From contig CM046874.1 of the NCBI GenBank assembly GCA_025667525.1, positions 285,178,380 through 285,242,379 on the forward strand: DNA of 64,000 bases, written 5' to 3'. A model generated the notes under the pieces. It saw only the letters and a list, made by a program, of their open reading frames with translations, did no database searches and had not been told where the DNA came from. This document shows, in pieces, positions 34,466-45,837 of this stretch; position 1 is the first letter of the stretch, and every line of letters starts with the position of its first letter. This DNA is from Glebionis coronaria (taxonomy: Eukaryota; Streptophyta; Magnoliopsida; Asterales; Asteraceae). The position numbers were made by a program, and so were the translations under genes.

Positions 34466-36371
34466 GTGCTAGTTTGGAGATGAGGTGTCTCCTTTTTATT
34501 GGTGAATTAGGAATGATGTGCTGTGTTGTCCAATAAAACGCTGTCACGTATCACACATCTCTCTATCTTCAAGTTCCGAAAATATGGGGGATTTAATTCT
34601 CTTCGTGTGAATCACACGTGCCAACCAAAACCCCTAATTTTTATTGAACAATTTTTTTAATTATGGTTGATTAGGGTTTGGATGAATAGTGGTAAACTGT
34701 CTGGTTTATTTGGGATGGAGGAGAAAATAGATGAACTTTGGAAGTATCGAATTATTTAATAACGTATGTGTGTGTGACTGAAAAGTTGTGAGTGTGTTTG
34801 ACCAAGTGATGTGTTAATAAACACAAATCGTTTTTCACTTGTTATAGAATAAACCTAATGGGTTATCAAGGCCCAAAATAAACTTTTCATCTCATATATT
34901 GTAAATCGCTTTGGGCTTGGTCCATTCAAACTTCATCCGTCTTAATTTATTTCCCTTTTGGGCCATTGTTGGGCTCTTTGACTGTAAAACCCGCATGCTT
35001 TTACCATGAATAGTACCCTTAAGATCGTACGTACCAGATTAAAACTTTCCTTTTATAGTATGATTACGATTACGTGTTAGGATTTTACGTATTACGTACG
35101 TGTTAGAACACGATAAGTATTTACTACGCACGAACACGCAATAATTATTTGACAATAATTAATCACGAACATGCGATCATGAAATCATGAACGTAATTAA
35201 ATCACGAACTAATATTAATTACGTATATATATTTATTACGTGCGTGGATAAATATATTAGGTCACGGTAAATATTTAACGAGAACACACTAAACACGAAC
35301 ACAATTAAACACGAACGAACAATTAAACAACGAGACACGAAAAACGGTACGGGTACCCTATGTGGGGCCCCTACCCGCGGCAACAATAAGGAGATGGGCC
35401 AAGCCCATCTCAAAATTTACTAAAGGGGGTTAAGGTAAAACTAGTTTTCACTTTTTCACTTTACAGAAGAAAAATTAAAAACCTAAAAGTTGTCTCCTTT
35501 CTCCTTCTCCCTCTTTTGGCCGCCGCTATCAACACAAGAAAAGGGGGTGTTCATTGATTTTTGATCTTGAATATTGTACGTGTGTTCGTGTGTGTTCATC
35601 CTCGTTAGATCCACGCATTTGGTATATTCTTTTTACCCTTTTTCTTTTTGATTTGATCTAATAATTAATTAAGAACATGATGTTATTAAAAACCTAATTA
35701 AAAACATAGATCAAACATGAAGATGGTTATTGGGTAAATAAAAAAGGGATGTTTTTAGGGGTGTTTGTTGGTCGGCGCCTAAACCGAACCCCTAGGGGGT
35801 CTCGATTTGGCTACTAAACCACCACCGAGACCATATGGTCCCGGTTGAGTGGTGTCGGTCCCACGGCAGCAGCAAAACAAAGGGAAACCCGAAGTGGTTC
35901 GGGGTATGGTGTCGATTTCATGTCCGGTTCATGGTTTCTAGTCAAGATCCGGTTCACAGTTTATGTTAAGATTATTTTTTTATAATCATATGTTAAAATT
36001 AAATTAATAAATATGACATGATTAATTTAATAACATGACTTAGGTTATAATTTAATTATTAGATCATGAAATTATTAACCTAAGTATTTTATATTTTCTA
36101 GACTTATAATTAATTAATTATTTAAAAACCATGGTTATAATTAATTAATTAACATGACTTAGGTTATATTATTAATAAATAATAATACATGTTTTAACCT
36201 AATTATTTAACTTTATTTAATTAAAAACATGTTATATTTTAATTAAATACTTTTAACCTATAGTTTATTTAAATTACATGAAATAATTAATAAACTATAC
36301 ATTATATCATTATGACTTAGAAAATAATCAGAAAAACACTTAAGCTTATATGCTTAGCTTATTTAAACAGC

Positions 36372-36705
36372 TTAAATCTATATATGGAAACTTTCTATTT
36401 TTAGAAACTTATTTAATTAAGGCCGCTAATCTATTTATGGAAACTTTCTATTTTTAGAAACTTATTTAATTCAGTCAGCTAATCTATTTATGGAAACTTT
36501 CTATTTTTAGAAACTTATTTAATTAAGGCAGCTGATCTATTTTTGGAAACTTTCTATTTTTAGAAACTTATCTATTTTTAGCAGTAATTCTATTTTTGGA
36601 AACTTTCTATTTTTGGAAACTTTCTATTTTTGGTAACTTTCTATTTTTGGAAACTTTCTATTTTTAGAAACTTTCTATTTTAGGAAACCTGCTATTTTTG
36701 GAAAG
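36372..36705 (+). repeat. Minisatellite inside Tekay-like LTR A
   Basis: Three to four ~55-bp units (ctatttatggaaactttct, then atttttagaaactt, then a ttaattaaggcagct spacer) are followed by about eight ~18-bp units (tatttttggaaactttc). Confidence 0.9.
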
Positions 36706-37356
36706 TTACTTATTATTACACAGTAAGTATAATAATACATGAAATACCAGAAATACTTAATCAGAATAGACAGAATATAAGATAAACACAGTTTAAGGCT
36801 TTAAACAGTAAAACATGATATGAACATATAAAATAAGCTAAGACATGACGTAAAACCAGTTACGTATTTAGTAGTCAGATACTTATTCATGTATGTATTT
36901 ATATAGCATTAGTGATTCTGAAGTAGGATTCTCCTCAGTTCATCTGCTTCGTTCACTGGACATAAGGTACGGATTCCCGTCCTTTCAGTATGGACATTCT
37001 TTCCTTATTAAGATTCCCCGTATGCAGCCAAATGTTTTCCCGTAGTATAAGTTTATATGTTTGACTTGCTTATGTTTAATTTAGAATACCTATAGCCATA
37101 TACATGCATGACCAGTTTCACCTAGTTATGGAGGTACCATAACCATAACATTAGAGGCACTGATGTTATGACTTCACCACGGCGGAGTGATTGCTCGTGG
37201 CGTCCCTTCAGCTTTTGGCCATATTATTATATTTATCATGTGGGACGTATGGGTGCATCTTAGTTACATGTTTTCACCAGATTACTCAGTGTGAATGTGG
37301 TGTGTGCCTTGCATCCTTCACAAGGAGCTGATCCCTCCTACCCAAACCAGTATATT

Positions 37357-37381
37357 AAATTAGAGGCAGCCCCTCTAATTT
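37357..37381. repeat. Perfect 10-bp hairpin in Tekay-like LTR A
   Basis: The stem aaattagagg/cctctaattt has a 5-base loop, cagcc. The same hairpin is at 45250-45274 in copy B although the LTRs have diverged around it. Confidence 0.85.
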
Positions 37382-37951
37382 GAATGATGAGGTCACCCCT
37401 CCAAGTATTCATGCACGGTGGATTTTCATGACCTATATTGGCTAATGGTAGAACATGCTAAACAGTTTTATAAGATAAACATAAGGCTTTTCAAACTATA
37501 AAACCAGTTTTACCAAGACTTAACCAGGTTACTCGGGACTTAGTTTCTTCCGCTGTTATATGTTATATGCTTATCCTATTCATGCTTATTGTACATCCGT
37601 GCACTGAGCGTATTGCTTAGCCGTTTTCCCTTTCTATGTTTCCAAAACGGCAGGTACTCAGGGACGCTCGTAGACCTTAAGCGTACGTGCATATGGACTG
37701 GAATCTTTCTAGCCTTTCTTTACTTTATGCATTATCTTTACTTTGATACACTTGCTATGGACATTGTTTAGTCCTTTCCTTTTTAGTACTTATGTTTGTG
37801 TGTAATGAGCTTTACTTTTAGACTACCGATGTTTGATTCCGGTATTTTCCTTTTATGGTCATGTAATGTTTAGACATTTTTCCTTTTATGCTTTGATGAC
37901 ACGCCATAATTACGCGTGACATTCCATTATCAAAATGGGGTGTTACAATTA

Positions 37952-37964
37952 TGGTATCAGAGCC
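37952..37964 (+). other. Primer-binding site, tRNA-Met type
   Basis: Reads tggtatcagagcc just after the LTR end (spacer atta). Confidence 0.92.
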
Positions 37965-38401
37965 AAGGCTTCGACCTGTAGGCTCTCAAAATATGACCTG
38001 TGGTTAGTGGGTAGTCACTACGGTCTTCCTAGAACTGACAGTCGTTTTCATGCATTCATCATTTTTATGCATACATATACATGTCATTGTCGCAGGTTTA
38101 AGACTAAGTAATGGTTGGTACAGGACTGGCCCTATTTAGTCGCATGTGTTTCATCGAAACTTTTAAATTTGGGACCGACCCATAGGCGTCCCCTCGCCAT
38201 GTCTTTTGTTTTGGGTGAACTGACCATAGGCGTTCACTCTCGAGCATACAAAACTTTTCATAAAACTGCATCATGCAATCATACGCAAAATTTTCTTGCA
38301 TAAAATTTGTCTCTTGAAATTTTGGTATAATTTTTTTTCATGTATATATATTTTTTTATGTTTTGATCTGTTTAATCATATGTTTTATGTTATACTGTCA
38401 G
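37965..38401 (+). other. Tekay-like copy A leader
   Basis: Non-coding. It contains gggaccgacccataggcgtc, which occurs twice in the leader of copy B (near 46279 and 46321). Small ORFs here are not genes. Confidence 0.65.
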
Positions 38402-39770
38402 ATGGTTCTCACACACGAACAGGAACAGCTCAATGCTGCAATCCAAGCTGCAATGCAAGCTTTGCTTCCTCAACTGAGGAACGACATCAGGGCTGAAGTT
38501 CAAGCTGCCAACAATCAGCAGCATAATCAGGCACCTCCTCCTCCTCCTCCAGTGACATTAGCTGTATGGCTGGAGAGATTCAACAAGCTCCGTCCTCGAG
38601 CTTTTGAGAAAACAGATAGCCCCAGTGATGCTGAAAGCTGGTTGGCTAACATCGAGAAGATTTTCAATGTTATGGGTTCTGACCCCGCATACAAGGCGAG
38701 GTTGGCATGCTATCGGTTCGAAGGCGATGTACTCAACTGGTGGTTAGCTTTGATGCAATCTGAAGGTGGTGATGAGTGGGTTGCTGGTTTGACTTGGGCT
38801 CAGTTCAAGGACAGGGTGATGGAGCAGTTCTTTCCCAAGGCTGAGCAAGACAAGCTCAAGAGGGAGTACCACGGGATCCGACAGAGAGCTGGGGAGAATA
38901 GCAACGAGTTTATGCAACACTTTCTTTGCTTAGCTGGTTTCCTTGGTGCGGCAGCAGGTACTCCTGAAGAGCAGGCATACCACTTTAGGTGGGCTCTTCG
39001 CACATCGGTCGCAAACAATCTGGTGTGTGCTACGTTGAATACTGTAGCACAAGTGGCCGATGCAACACGTAAGCTGGAGATCCTGCAGGAGAGAGATGAG
39101 TTCGGGGAAGCTGAGAGACCCGACAAGAGGTAAACATTCGTATTTAAGCGGTGATCTATCCGTATTCTTTCCATATATGTCAAATATTCATCTCTTTAAA
39201 TGTATCTTCCAGGCAGAAAACTGGGGACCGGTCTCAGCCGGCTACTCAGCAGCAGCCTCATCAGCCCAAGGGAAACGGTCAGACTAACGACCGTTCTGCT
39301 ACGGATAGGTGTGGCGGTAATGATAATTACCGTAACAAAGCTGGACACTCCAACAACAGCAGGTCCTAATACTTACGAATTTTCTTATGATTTCATGTTA
39401 TAACTCATATTCTGACACTTTAGCAAAACTTCTACCAGGAACCATGGAAATGGTAGGGACCAGAACCAGAGAGGTTCACAGCCTAGCTGTCCAGCTATCA
39501 CCCGTATTCAATCTTACGATTATCCGCATTGTCCTTTGTACCCTATTATCATGTCTTATGTGAAATGTTTTATCAGGTTCCCAGCCAGCCAGAGCACCTG
39601 CTGGAGGATTTACTCATCCTCTTTGCTCTACTTGCCATCGTAGGAACCCAGGGCCATGTCGCCGTAACACTGACGCATGCTTCAAGTGTAGCCTTCCTGG
39701 CCATATCATGAAGGATTGCCGTAAGGGTGAGATAGAGGGTACATCGGGACATGTTGATTCCAAGCCGCCT
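38402..39770 (+). pseudogene. gag: Tekay-like gag with three intron-like gaps
   Basis: The ATG at 38402 (MVLTHEQEQLNAA) is chosen over the upstream in-frame ATG, which precedes hydrophobic residues foreign to gag. The capsid domain has WLERFNKLRPRAFEKTD, then FEGDVLNWW, WAQFKDRVMEQFFP and EFMQHFLCLAGF, about residues 45-200. After PDKR the frame is broken by a gap at 39130-39212 (gtaaac to ttccag), a second at 39363-39423 (gtccta to ctttag) and a third at 39474-39576 (gttcac to atcag). Leaving each out joins the frames exactly and leads through a Gln/Asn/Gly-rich part to the zinc knuckle CFKCSLPGHIMKDC (CX2CX4HX4C). Whether the gaps are spliced is not known. If not, gag ends at 39131. Confidence 0.8.
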
Positions 39771-40271
39771 CCTACCACCGGGCGTGTCTACACGACATCT
39801 CGAGACCAGGCCAACAAGTCTACAGGTACCATCACTGGAATCTTATATATGTATGGTCAAGCTGCATATGTTCTTTTCGATACGGGTGCTACTCACTCGG
39901 TTATTTCTAGTGCTTATGCGAAGAACATTAGGATGCTCCCCATGCCACTAGAGAATAGGCTTACTATTTCCACGCCTTTGAGGGACTCTGTATTAATCAC
40001 CCATGTATACAAGAGTCTTCCCCTAGAATTTGACGATAAGGTTCGACCTGTTGACGCACTTCCGCTGGATATGAATGACTTCGACATGATTTTGGGCATG
40101 GATTGGCTATCCAAGCATCATGCTACCATAGACTACCATTCATATCGAGTTATCTTCGGTGATGTTGATGCACCAGAGTACATTCATAACGGGTTCATAC
40201 CCGGACGATCTGTACAAATCATATCTACCCTGCAAGCTCATTACTGCCACATGGCTTCGAGGGTTATCTAG
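39771..40271 (+). pseudogene. pol: Tekay-like aspartic protease
   Basis: It follows the zinc knuckle in frame. The active site is YVLFDTGATHSVIS; the second conserved part is DFDMILGMDWLSKHHATIDY. The frame ends at TAG 40269 because of a small frame change near 40245; the next frame continues with the expected [10 protein letters not shown] linker to RT. It cleaves the polyprotein in intact elements. Confidence 0.88.
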
Positions 40272-40285
40272 CCACGGTTCACGAC

Positions 40286-41690
40286 ATGGATGTTGAATCT
40301 CCATCAATTCAGGATCAACCTATAGTGTCGGATTTCCAAGATGTATTTCCAGCAGAACTTCCGGGCATACCACCTGCACGAGAAGTGGAATTAAGTATCG
40401 AGCTTATTCCAGGAGCTGAACCAATCTCCAAAGCTCTTTATCGCATGGCTCCCATAGAGCTGAAGGAGCTGAAGGATCAACTGCAAGAACTTCTAGAACG
40501 AGGTTTCATCCGACCGAGCGCATCTCCATGGGGCGCACCGGTCTTATTTGTTAAGAAGAAGGACGGCAGTATGCGTCTTTGCATAGACTATCGCGAGCTC
40601 AACAAGATTACTATCCGGAATAGGTATCCACTGCCACGTATAGACGATCTATTTGACCAAATCCAAGGGGCCAAACACTTCTCCAAGATTGATCTTATGT
40701 CAGGCTACCATCAGCTACGGGTCAAGGAGCAGGATATCGCCAAGACTGCTTTTCATACCCGCTATGGCCACTACGAGTTTGTAGTTATGCCATTTGGTCT
40801 GACAAATGCTCCAGCAGTGTTCATGGATTTGATGAACAGAATCTTCCATGAATTTCTGGACAAGTTCTTCATTGTCTTTATCGATGACATCCTGATTTTC
40901 TCAAAGTCCAAGGAGGAACACGAAGACCATCTTCGTACAGTACTATAGATTCTTCGCCAGAAGTAGCTGTATGCTAAATTCTCCAAGTGTGAGTTCTGGT
41001 TAGACAAGGTGGCATTCTTTGGTCACATTGTATCAGCAGAAGGAATCACTATGGATCCAGCGAAGGTTGAGGCCATTACTAAGTGGCCGAGGCCGACTTC
41101 AGCGACGGAAGTCCGCAGTTTCTTAGGCTTAGCTGGCTATTACCGTAGGTTCGTGGAGAACTTTTGCCGCTTAGCACTACCATTGACCAAACTGATGCGG
41201 AAAGGGGAGAAATTCGTTTGGACTGAAGAACGAGAGAAGAGCTTTGAAGACCTGAATCAGAAGCTAGTATCTGCACCTATTCTTACTCTCCCATCTGGTA
41301 CAGGTGGATTTCAAATCTAAAGTGATGCATCGAGGAAGGGACTTGGCTGTGTTCTCATGCAACATGGGAAAGTGATCGCGTACGCTTCACGGCAGCTTAA
41401 GCCTTATGAAGAAAATTACCCCACGCATGACTTGGAACTTGCTGCAGTCGTGTTTGCATTGAAGATATGGAGGCACTACTTATATGGAGAATCATGTGAC
41501 ATTTTCACGGACCACAAGAGCTTGAAGTATATCTTCACTCAACGTAAATTGAACATGAGGCAGAGGAGATGGTTAGAGCTGTTGAAGGATTATGACATTA
41601 ATCTACAGTATCATCCAGGAAAAGCTAATGTAGTAGCAGATGCTCTTAGCAGGAAGTCTGGAATGATCACCGACATTAAAATCAAAGAGG
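40286..41690 (+). pseudogene. pol: Tekay-like reverse transcriptase and RNase H
   Basis: RT motifs in order: [70 protein letters not shown], and the active site [12 protein letters not shown]. Stops follow in the same frame at 40946 (TAG) and 40967 (TAG). The frame then goes on with [19 protein letters not shown] and [15 protein letters not shown], and reaches a third stop (TAA, 41318-41320) next to [12 protein letters not shown]. RNase H has [30 protein letters not shown] and [11 protein letters not shown]. The stops replace codons usually Glu, Gln and Tyr, so single base changes explain all three. Confidence 0.9.
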
Positions 41691-42864
41691 AAATCATAAG
41701 AGACTTGGAGCGACTAGACATCGAGATCATGTTATGTAGACAGCACGGTTACTGGGCTAATCTTAGAGTAGAACCCGAGTTACTCTCTAAGATCAAGGAA
41801 GCTCAGAAAGATGATGGAGAAATCTGGGCGATAGTACAGAATTTGGAGAAACAGACGGAATTTAGAGTAGATGCAGATGGTATCGTATGGCAGGGCACGA
41901 GACTTTGTGTTCCTGATGACCAAGAACTCCGGGAAGCCTTGTTAGCTAAAGCTCATAGCTCCCCATTCTCTATACATCCTGGTTCGACTAAGATGTACCA
42001 TGACATCAAGCAGAACTTTTGGTGGAGTGGTATGCCAGCAGGTTAAGATCGAGCATCAGTGATCTGGCGGTCTCCTTCAACTGTTAGATATTCCAGAGTG
42101 GAAGTGGGACAAAATCACCATGGATTATGTTACTGGTCTTCCGCCTACCAAGAGGAAGCACGATGAAATTTGGGTCATCGTAGATCGACTTACCAAATCA
42201 GCTCATTTCTTACCAATCTGCAAGGAAGATCCGGTAAGTAAACTCGCCGATACGTATAGAAGAGAGATCATGAGACTCCACGGTGCTCCATCCAGCATCG
42301 TCTCAGACAGAGATCCTTGTTTCACTTCGTGCTTTTGGAAGAGTCTGCAGAAAGCTTGGGGTACACAACTTAAGCTTAGCACGGCTTTTCATCCTCAAAC
42401 GGACGGATAGTTAGAGCGAACCATTCAGACATTGGAAGACATGTTGAGGTCATGTGCGTTGGAATGGACGGGTGATTGGGACGATTACATCTGTTTGGTG
42501 GAGTTTGCATACAACAACAGTTGGCACGCAAGTATCAAGTGTGCTCCTTTCGAGATGTTGTATGGCAGGAAGTGTCGCGCCCCAATCTGCTGGGATCAGG
42601 TTGGCGAGCGAACACTTGAAGGACCAGAAATCATAGAAATGACCAATGAAAAGATCGCAGTAGCTAAGCAGAAACTTCAGGAAGCACGGTCACGTCAGAA
42701 GAGTTATGCCGATAAGCATCGTAGGGACATACATTTTAGCGTAGGAGATCACGTCTTCCTTAAGGTTTGGTCGGCACGTGGTGTTAGACGCTTCGGGATT
42801 AAAGGGAAGCTCAGTCCTCGTTTCATCGGACTGTTTGATATCATTGAACGACTCGGTGAAGTAT
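41691..42864 (+). pseudogene. pol: Tekay-like integrase, HHCC finger deleted, C-terminus cut
   Basis: The zinc-binding part reaches [14 protein letters not shown] but the following CXXC segment is missing; the sequence jumps to QQVKIEHQ, a loss of roughly 45-50 bp. TGA at about 42059 then falls in the frame. The core has IWVIVDRLTKSAHFLP (first Asp), SSIVSDRDPCFTS (second Asp) and, beyond TAG at 42408, LERTIQTLEDML (Glu). The C-terminal part has FAYNNSWHASIK, LYGRKCRAPICW, GDHVFLKVW and GKLSPRFIGLFDI. It ends at ERLGEV where the copy B LTR starts, so the chromodomain is not in the window. Confidence 0.9.
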
Positions 42865-44261
42865 TGTAAAACCCGCATGCTTTTACCATGAATAGTACCC
42901 TTAAGATCGTACGTACTAGATTCAAACTTTCCTAATATAGCATGATTATGATTACGTGTTAGGATTTTACGTATTACGTACGTGTTAGAACACGATAAGT
43001 ATTTACTACGCACGAGCACGTAATAATTATTTGACAATAATTAATCAGGAACATGTGATAATGAAATCATGAACGTAATTAAAACACGAACTATTATTAA
43101 TTACGTAAATATATTTATTACGAGCGTAATTAAATATATTAGATCACGATATTTACGTAACGAGAACACTTAAAACGCGAACACAAATAATCACGAACGT
43201 ATAACTTAACACACGAGAACACACAAATGTTTTAGACACGGAGAAAATTCGAGTTACCCCTTGTGGGCCCCATTACCACGAAATTAGGAGGGGGGATGGG
43301 CTTAGCCCATCAATTTTTCACTAAAAAGGAAAAGGGATATTTTTCACTACTCATTTTCATTCACAGAAGATTTTTAGAAAAACCCTAAAACCCTCTTCCT
43401 TGTTCTTCTTTGTGCCGCCACCTTAAGAACACCACAAGAGGTGGTTTGTGATCTTGGATCTTGAAGTTTTAATGATTGATCGTGTTGGTTCTTCGTCCTT
43501 TTGATCCACGAATTCGGTAAATCCTTTTTAAACCTTTTCTTTTGATTCAATCTTTTTATAAATCAAGAACATGTGATGTTTTTACAAAAACCTAATAATT
43601 AAACATGGATCTAACATGATTTGGTGTTAAATAAAATCAAAAGGTGTTTTTAAGGGGTGTTTGTTTTGGCCGCAGGTTGCAACCGAACCTGAATGGGTTT
43701 CGGTTTGCCAAGCCGACCACCACCAAGACCATATGGTCTTGGTTGGTGCGTGTGGGTCCCATGGCAGCAAGGAAACACGGGGTACCCCGAGTTGGTTCGG
43801 GGTACGGTTTCGATTTCATGTCCGGTTCATGCTTTTTAGTCTAGATCCGGTTCATGGTTTATGTTTAGTTTTTTGCATGTTTATGATCTTAGGTTAATGT
43901 TAAATTAATAAAATGATGTGATTAACTTAATAACATGACTTAGGTTATTTAATTATTAATGATCATGAAATTATTTTAACCCAAGTATTTATAACTTATA
44001 ATTAATTAATTATTTTAAAACCATGGATATAATTAATTAATTAACATGACTTAGGTTATATTATTAATATATAAAAATACATATTTTAACCTAAGTATTT
44101 AACTTATTTAATTAAAAACATGTTATACTTTAATTAAATATTATAACCTATAGTTTAATTAAATACATGGAATAATTATTAAACTATACATTATATCATA
44201 TGACATAGAAAATAATCATGAAAACACTTAGGCTTATATACTTAGCTTATTTAACCAGCTT

Positions 44262-44590
44262 ATTTCTAATTATGGAAACTTTCTATTTTTAGAAACTTAA
44301 TTAAATAAGGTAGCTAATCTATTTATGGAAACCTTCTATTTTTAGAAACTTATTTATTTCAGGCAGCTAATCTATTTATGGAAACTTATTTAATTAAGGC
44401 AGCTAATCTATTTATGGAAACTTTCTATTTTTAGAAACTTATCTATTTTAAGTAGTAAATCTATTTTTGGAAACTTTCTAGTTTTGGAAACTTTCTATTT
44501 TCGGAAACTTTCTATTTTTGGAAACTTTCTATTTTTGGTAACTTTCTATTTTTTGGAAACTTTCTATTTTAGGAAACCTGCTATTTTTTG
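44262..44590 (+). repeat. Minisatellite inside Tekay-like LTR B
   Basis: Same units as 36372-36705 but with different copy order and one shortened unit at about 44376-44392, showing that the array changes independently in each copy. Confidence 0.88.
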
Positions 44591-45249
44591 GAAAGTTACT
44601 TATTATTACACAGTGAGTATAATAACACATGAAATACCAGAAATACTTAATCAGATTAAACAGAATATAAGATTTAACACAGTTTAAGGCTTTAAAACAG
44701 TAAAACATGGTAAGAACACATAAAATAAGCTAAGACATGACATAAAACCAGCTATGTATTTAGTAAGCAGATACTTATTCATGTACGTATTTATGTAGCA
44801 CTAGTGATTCGGAAGTAGGATTTCTCGTAGTTCGTCTTTCTCGTTCACTGGACATAAGGTACGGATTCTCGTCCTTTCAGTATGTACATTCTTTCCTTAT
44901 TAGGATTCCCCGTATGCAGCCAACTGTTTTCCCGTAGTAAAAGTTATGTGTTTGATTGCTTATGTTTAATTAAGATTACCTATAGCCATATACATGCATG
45001 ACCAGTTTCACCTAGTTATGGAGGTACCATAACCATAACATTAGAGGCACTGATGTTATGACTTCACCACGGCGGAGTGATTGCTCGTGGCGTCCCTTCA
45101 GCTTTTGGCAATTTATTTATAATTTATCATGTGGGGCGTATGGGTGCATCCTAGTTACATGTTTTTATTCAGGATTTCATGGTGAATGTGGTGTGTGCCT
45201 TGCATCCTTCACAAGGAGCTGATCCCTCCTAACCAAAAACCAGTATATT

Positions 45250-45274
45250 AAATTAGAGGCAGCCCCTCTAATTT
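45250..45274. repeat. Perfect 10-bp hairpin in Tekay-like LTR B
   Basis: Identical to 37357-37381. Confidence 0.85.
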
Positions 45275-45824
45275 GCATGATGAGGTCACCCCTCCAAGTA
45301 TTCATGCACGGTGGATTTTCATGACCTATATTGGCTAATGGTAAAATATGATAAACAATTTTCATAAGATAAACATAAGGCTTTTCAAACTATAAAACCC
45401 GTTTTATGAACATGTTCCAGGTTTTCCAGGACTTATTCATTTCCGCTGCTACTAAGTCTCTATTATGTTTTAGTCACTTATACTATGTCTATATCCGTGC
45501 ACTGAGCATTTTGCTCAGCCGTTACTTTCCTTTCCATGTCCCAAAACGGCAGGTACCCTAGGAAAGATTCGAGCATTTGGAGGACGTGCATAGGATGGAA
45601 GCTGCTAGAGACTTCTTTTCCTTTTGCCTTCATATATTTATGCTTGTGTAGTCTTTCATTCATTTCTTTTGCTTTATTATGTTTGGGCTTATGTTTGGGA
45701 ACCGATGTTTGATTCCGGTTATCCCTATGGTCATGTAATGTTTTATACATTTATCCTTGTATGCTTTGATGACACGCCATAATTACGCGTGACATTCCAT
45801 TATCAAAATGGGGTGTTACAATTA

Positions 45825-45837
45825 TGGTATCAGAGCT
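45825..45837 (+). other. Primer-binding site, tRNA-Met type
   Basis: Reads tggtatcagagct after the same atta spacer as in copy A. Confidence 0.9.

Larger units (their letters stand above)
20942..34982 (-). mobile_element. Athila-like Ty3/gypsy retrotransposon, defective, 5' LTR cut
   Basis: Direct 3-kb repeats flank a gag-pro-RT-RH-INT coding block on the - strand, in the gypsy order (integrase last). The primer site resembles the tRNA-Asp type used by Athila elements. The protease site LADLGAS and the gag start RTMEELLRAPTEGY are also of that type. The 5' LTR is cut at 34982, where a Tekay-like LTR begins; the missing 287 bp (equivalent to 23655-23941) should lie right of the window. Stops and frameshifts in gag and pol make it inactive. 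No envelope-like ORF is found between integrase and the 3' LTR. Confidence 0.92.
32269..34982 (-). repeat. Athila-like 5' LTR, truncated by insertion
   Basis: It matches 20942-23654 and then stops abruptly at gggctctttgac, where tgtaaaacccgcatgc of the Tekay-like LTR begins. The matching LTR continues here with atttagctaataatc. Divergence from the partner LTR is visible as scattered changes over the whole length, so this element is clearly older than the LARD at 49224. Confidence 0.9.
34983..37947 (+). repeat. Tekay-like copy A 5' LTR (2965 bp)
   Basis: It starts tgtaaaacccgcatgc and ends aatggggtgttaca, four bases before the primer site. It differs from the LTR at 42865 at many sites (roughly one in ten by eye at the start), so the two are not a pair from one insertion. 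It holds a minisatellite (36372-36705) and a perfect hairpin (37357-37381). Confidence 0.9.
34983..42864 (+). mobile_element. Tekay-like chromovirus copy A (Ty3/gypsy), interrupted
   Basis: 5' LTR (34983-37947), tRNA-Met primer site, gag, protease, RT, RNase H and integrase in gypsy order. The reading ends inside the integrase C-terminal domain at 42864, exactly where a second LTR of the same family starts. Several stops break pol. The 3' LTR is expected right of the window. The 5-bp duplication would be ttgac (34978-34982). The gag and pol style (HEQEQLNAA start, [13 protein letters not shown]) fits the Tekay/Del group of chromoviruses; the chromodomain itself would have been in the missing part. 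Confidence 0.9.
42865..45820 (+). repeat. Tekay-like copy B 5' LTR (2956 bp)
   Basis: Homologous to 34983-37947 from end to end, with the same start tgtaaaacccgcatgc and the same end ggggtgttaca. It carries the same minisatellite at 44262-44590 and hairpin at 45250-45274. Confidence 0.9.

Noticed and set aside
43644..43897. ORFs in the Tekay-like LTR (also 35219-35413)
   Set aside because: They lie in LTR sequence and are not kept between the two LTR copies.
34983..45820. Reading 34983 and 42865 LTRs as the two LTRs of one element
   Set aside because: They differ at many sites, and the second is followed by a primer site and leader, so it is the 5' LTR of another copy.
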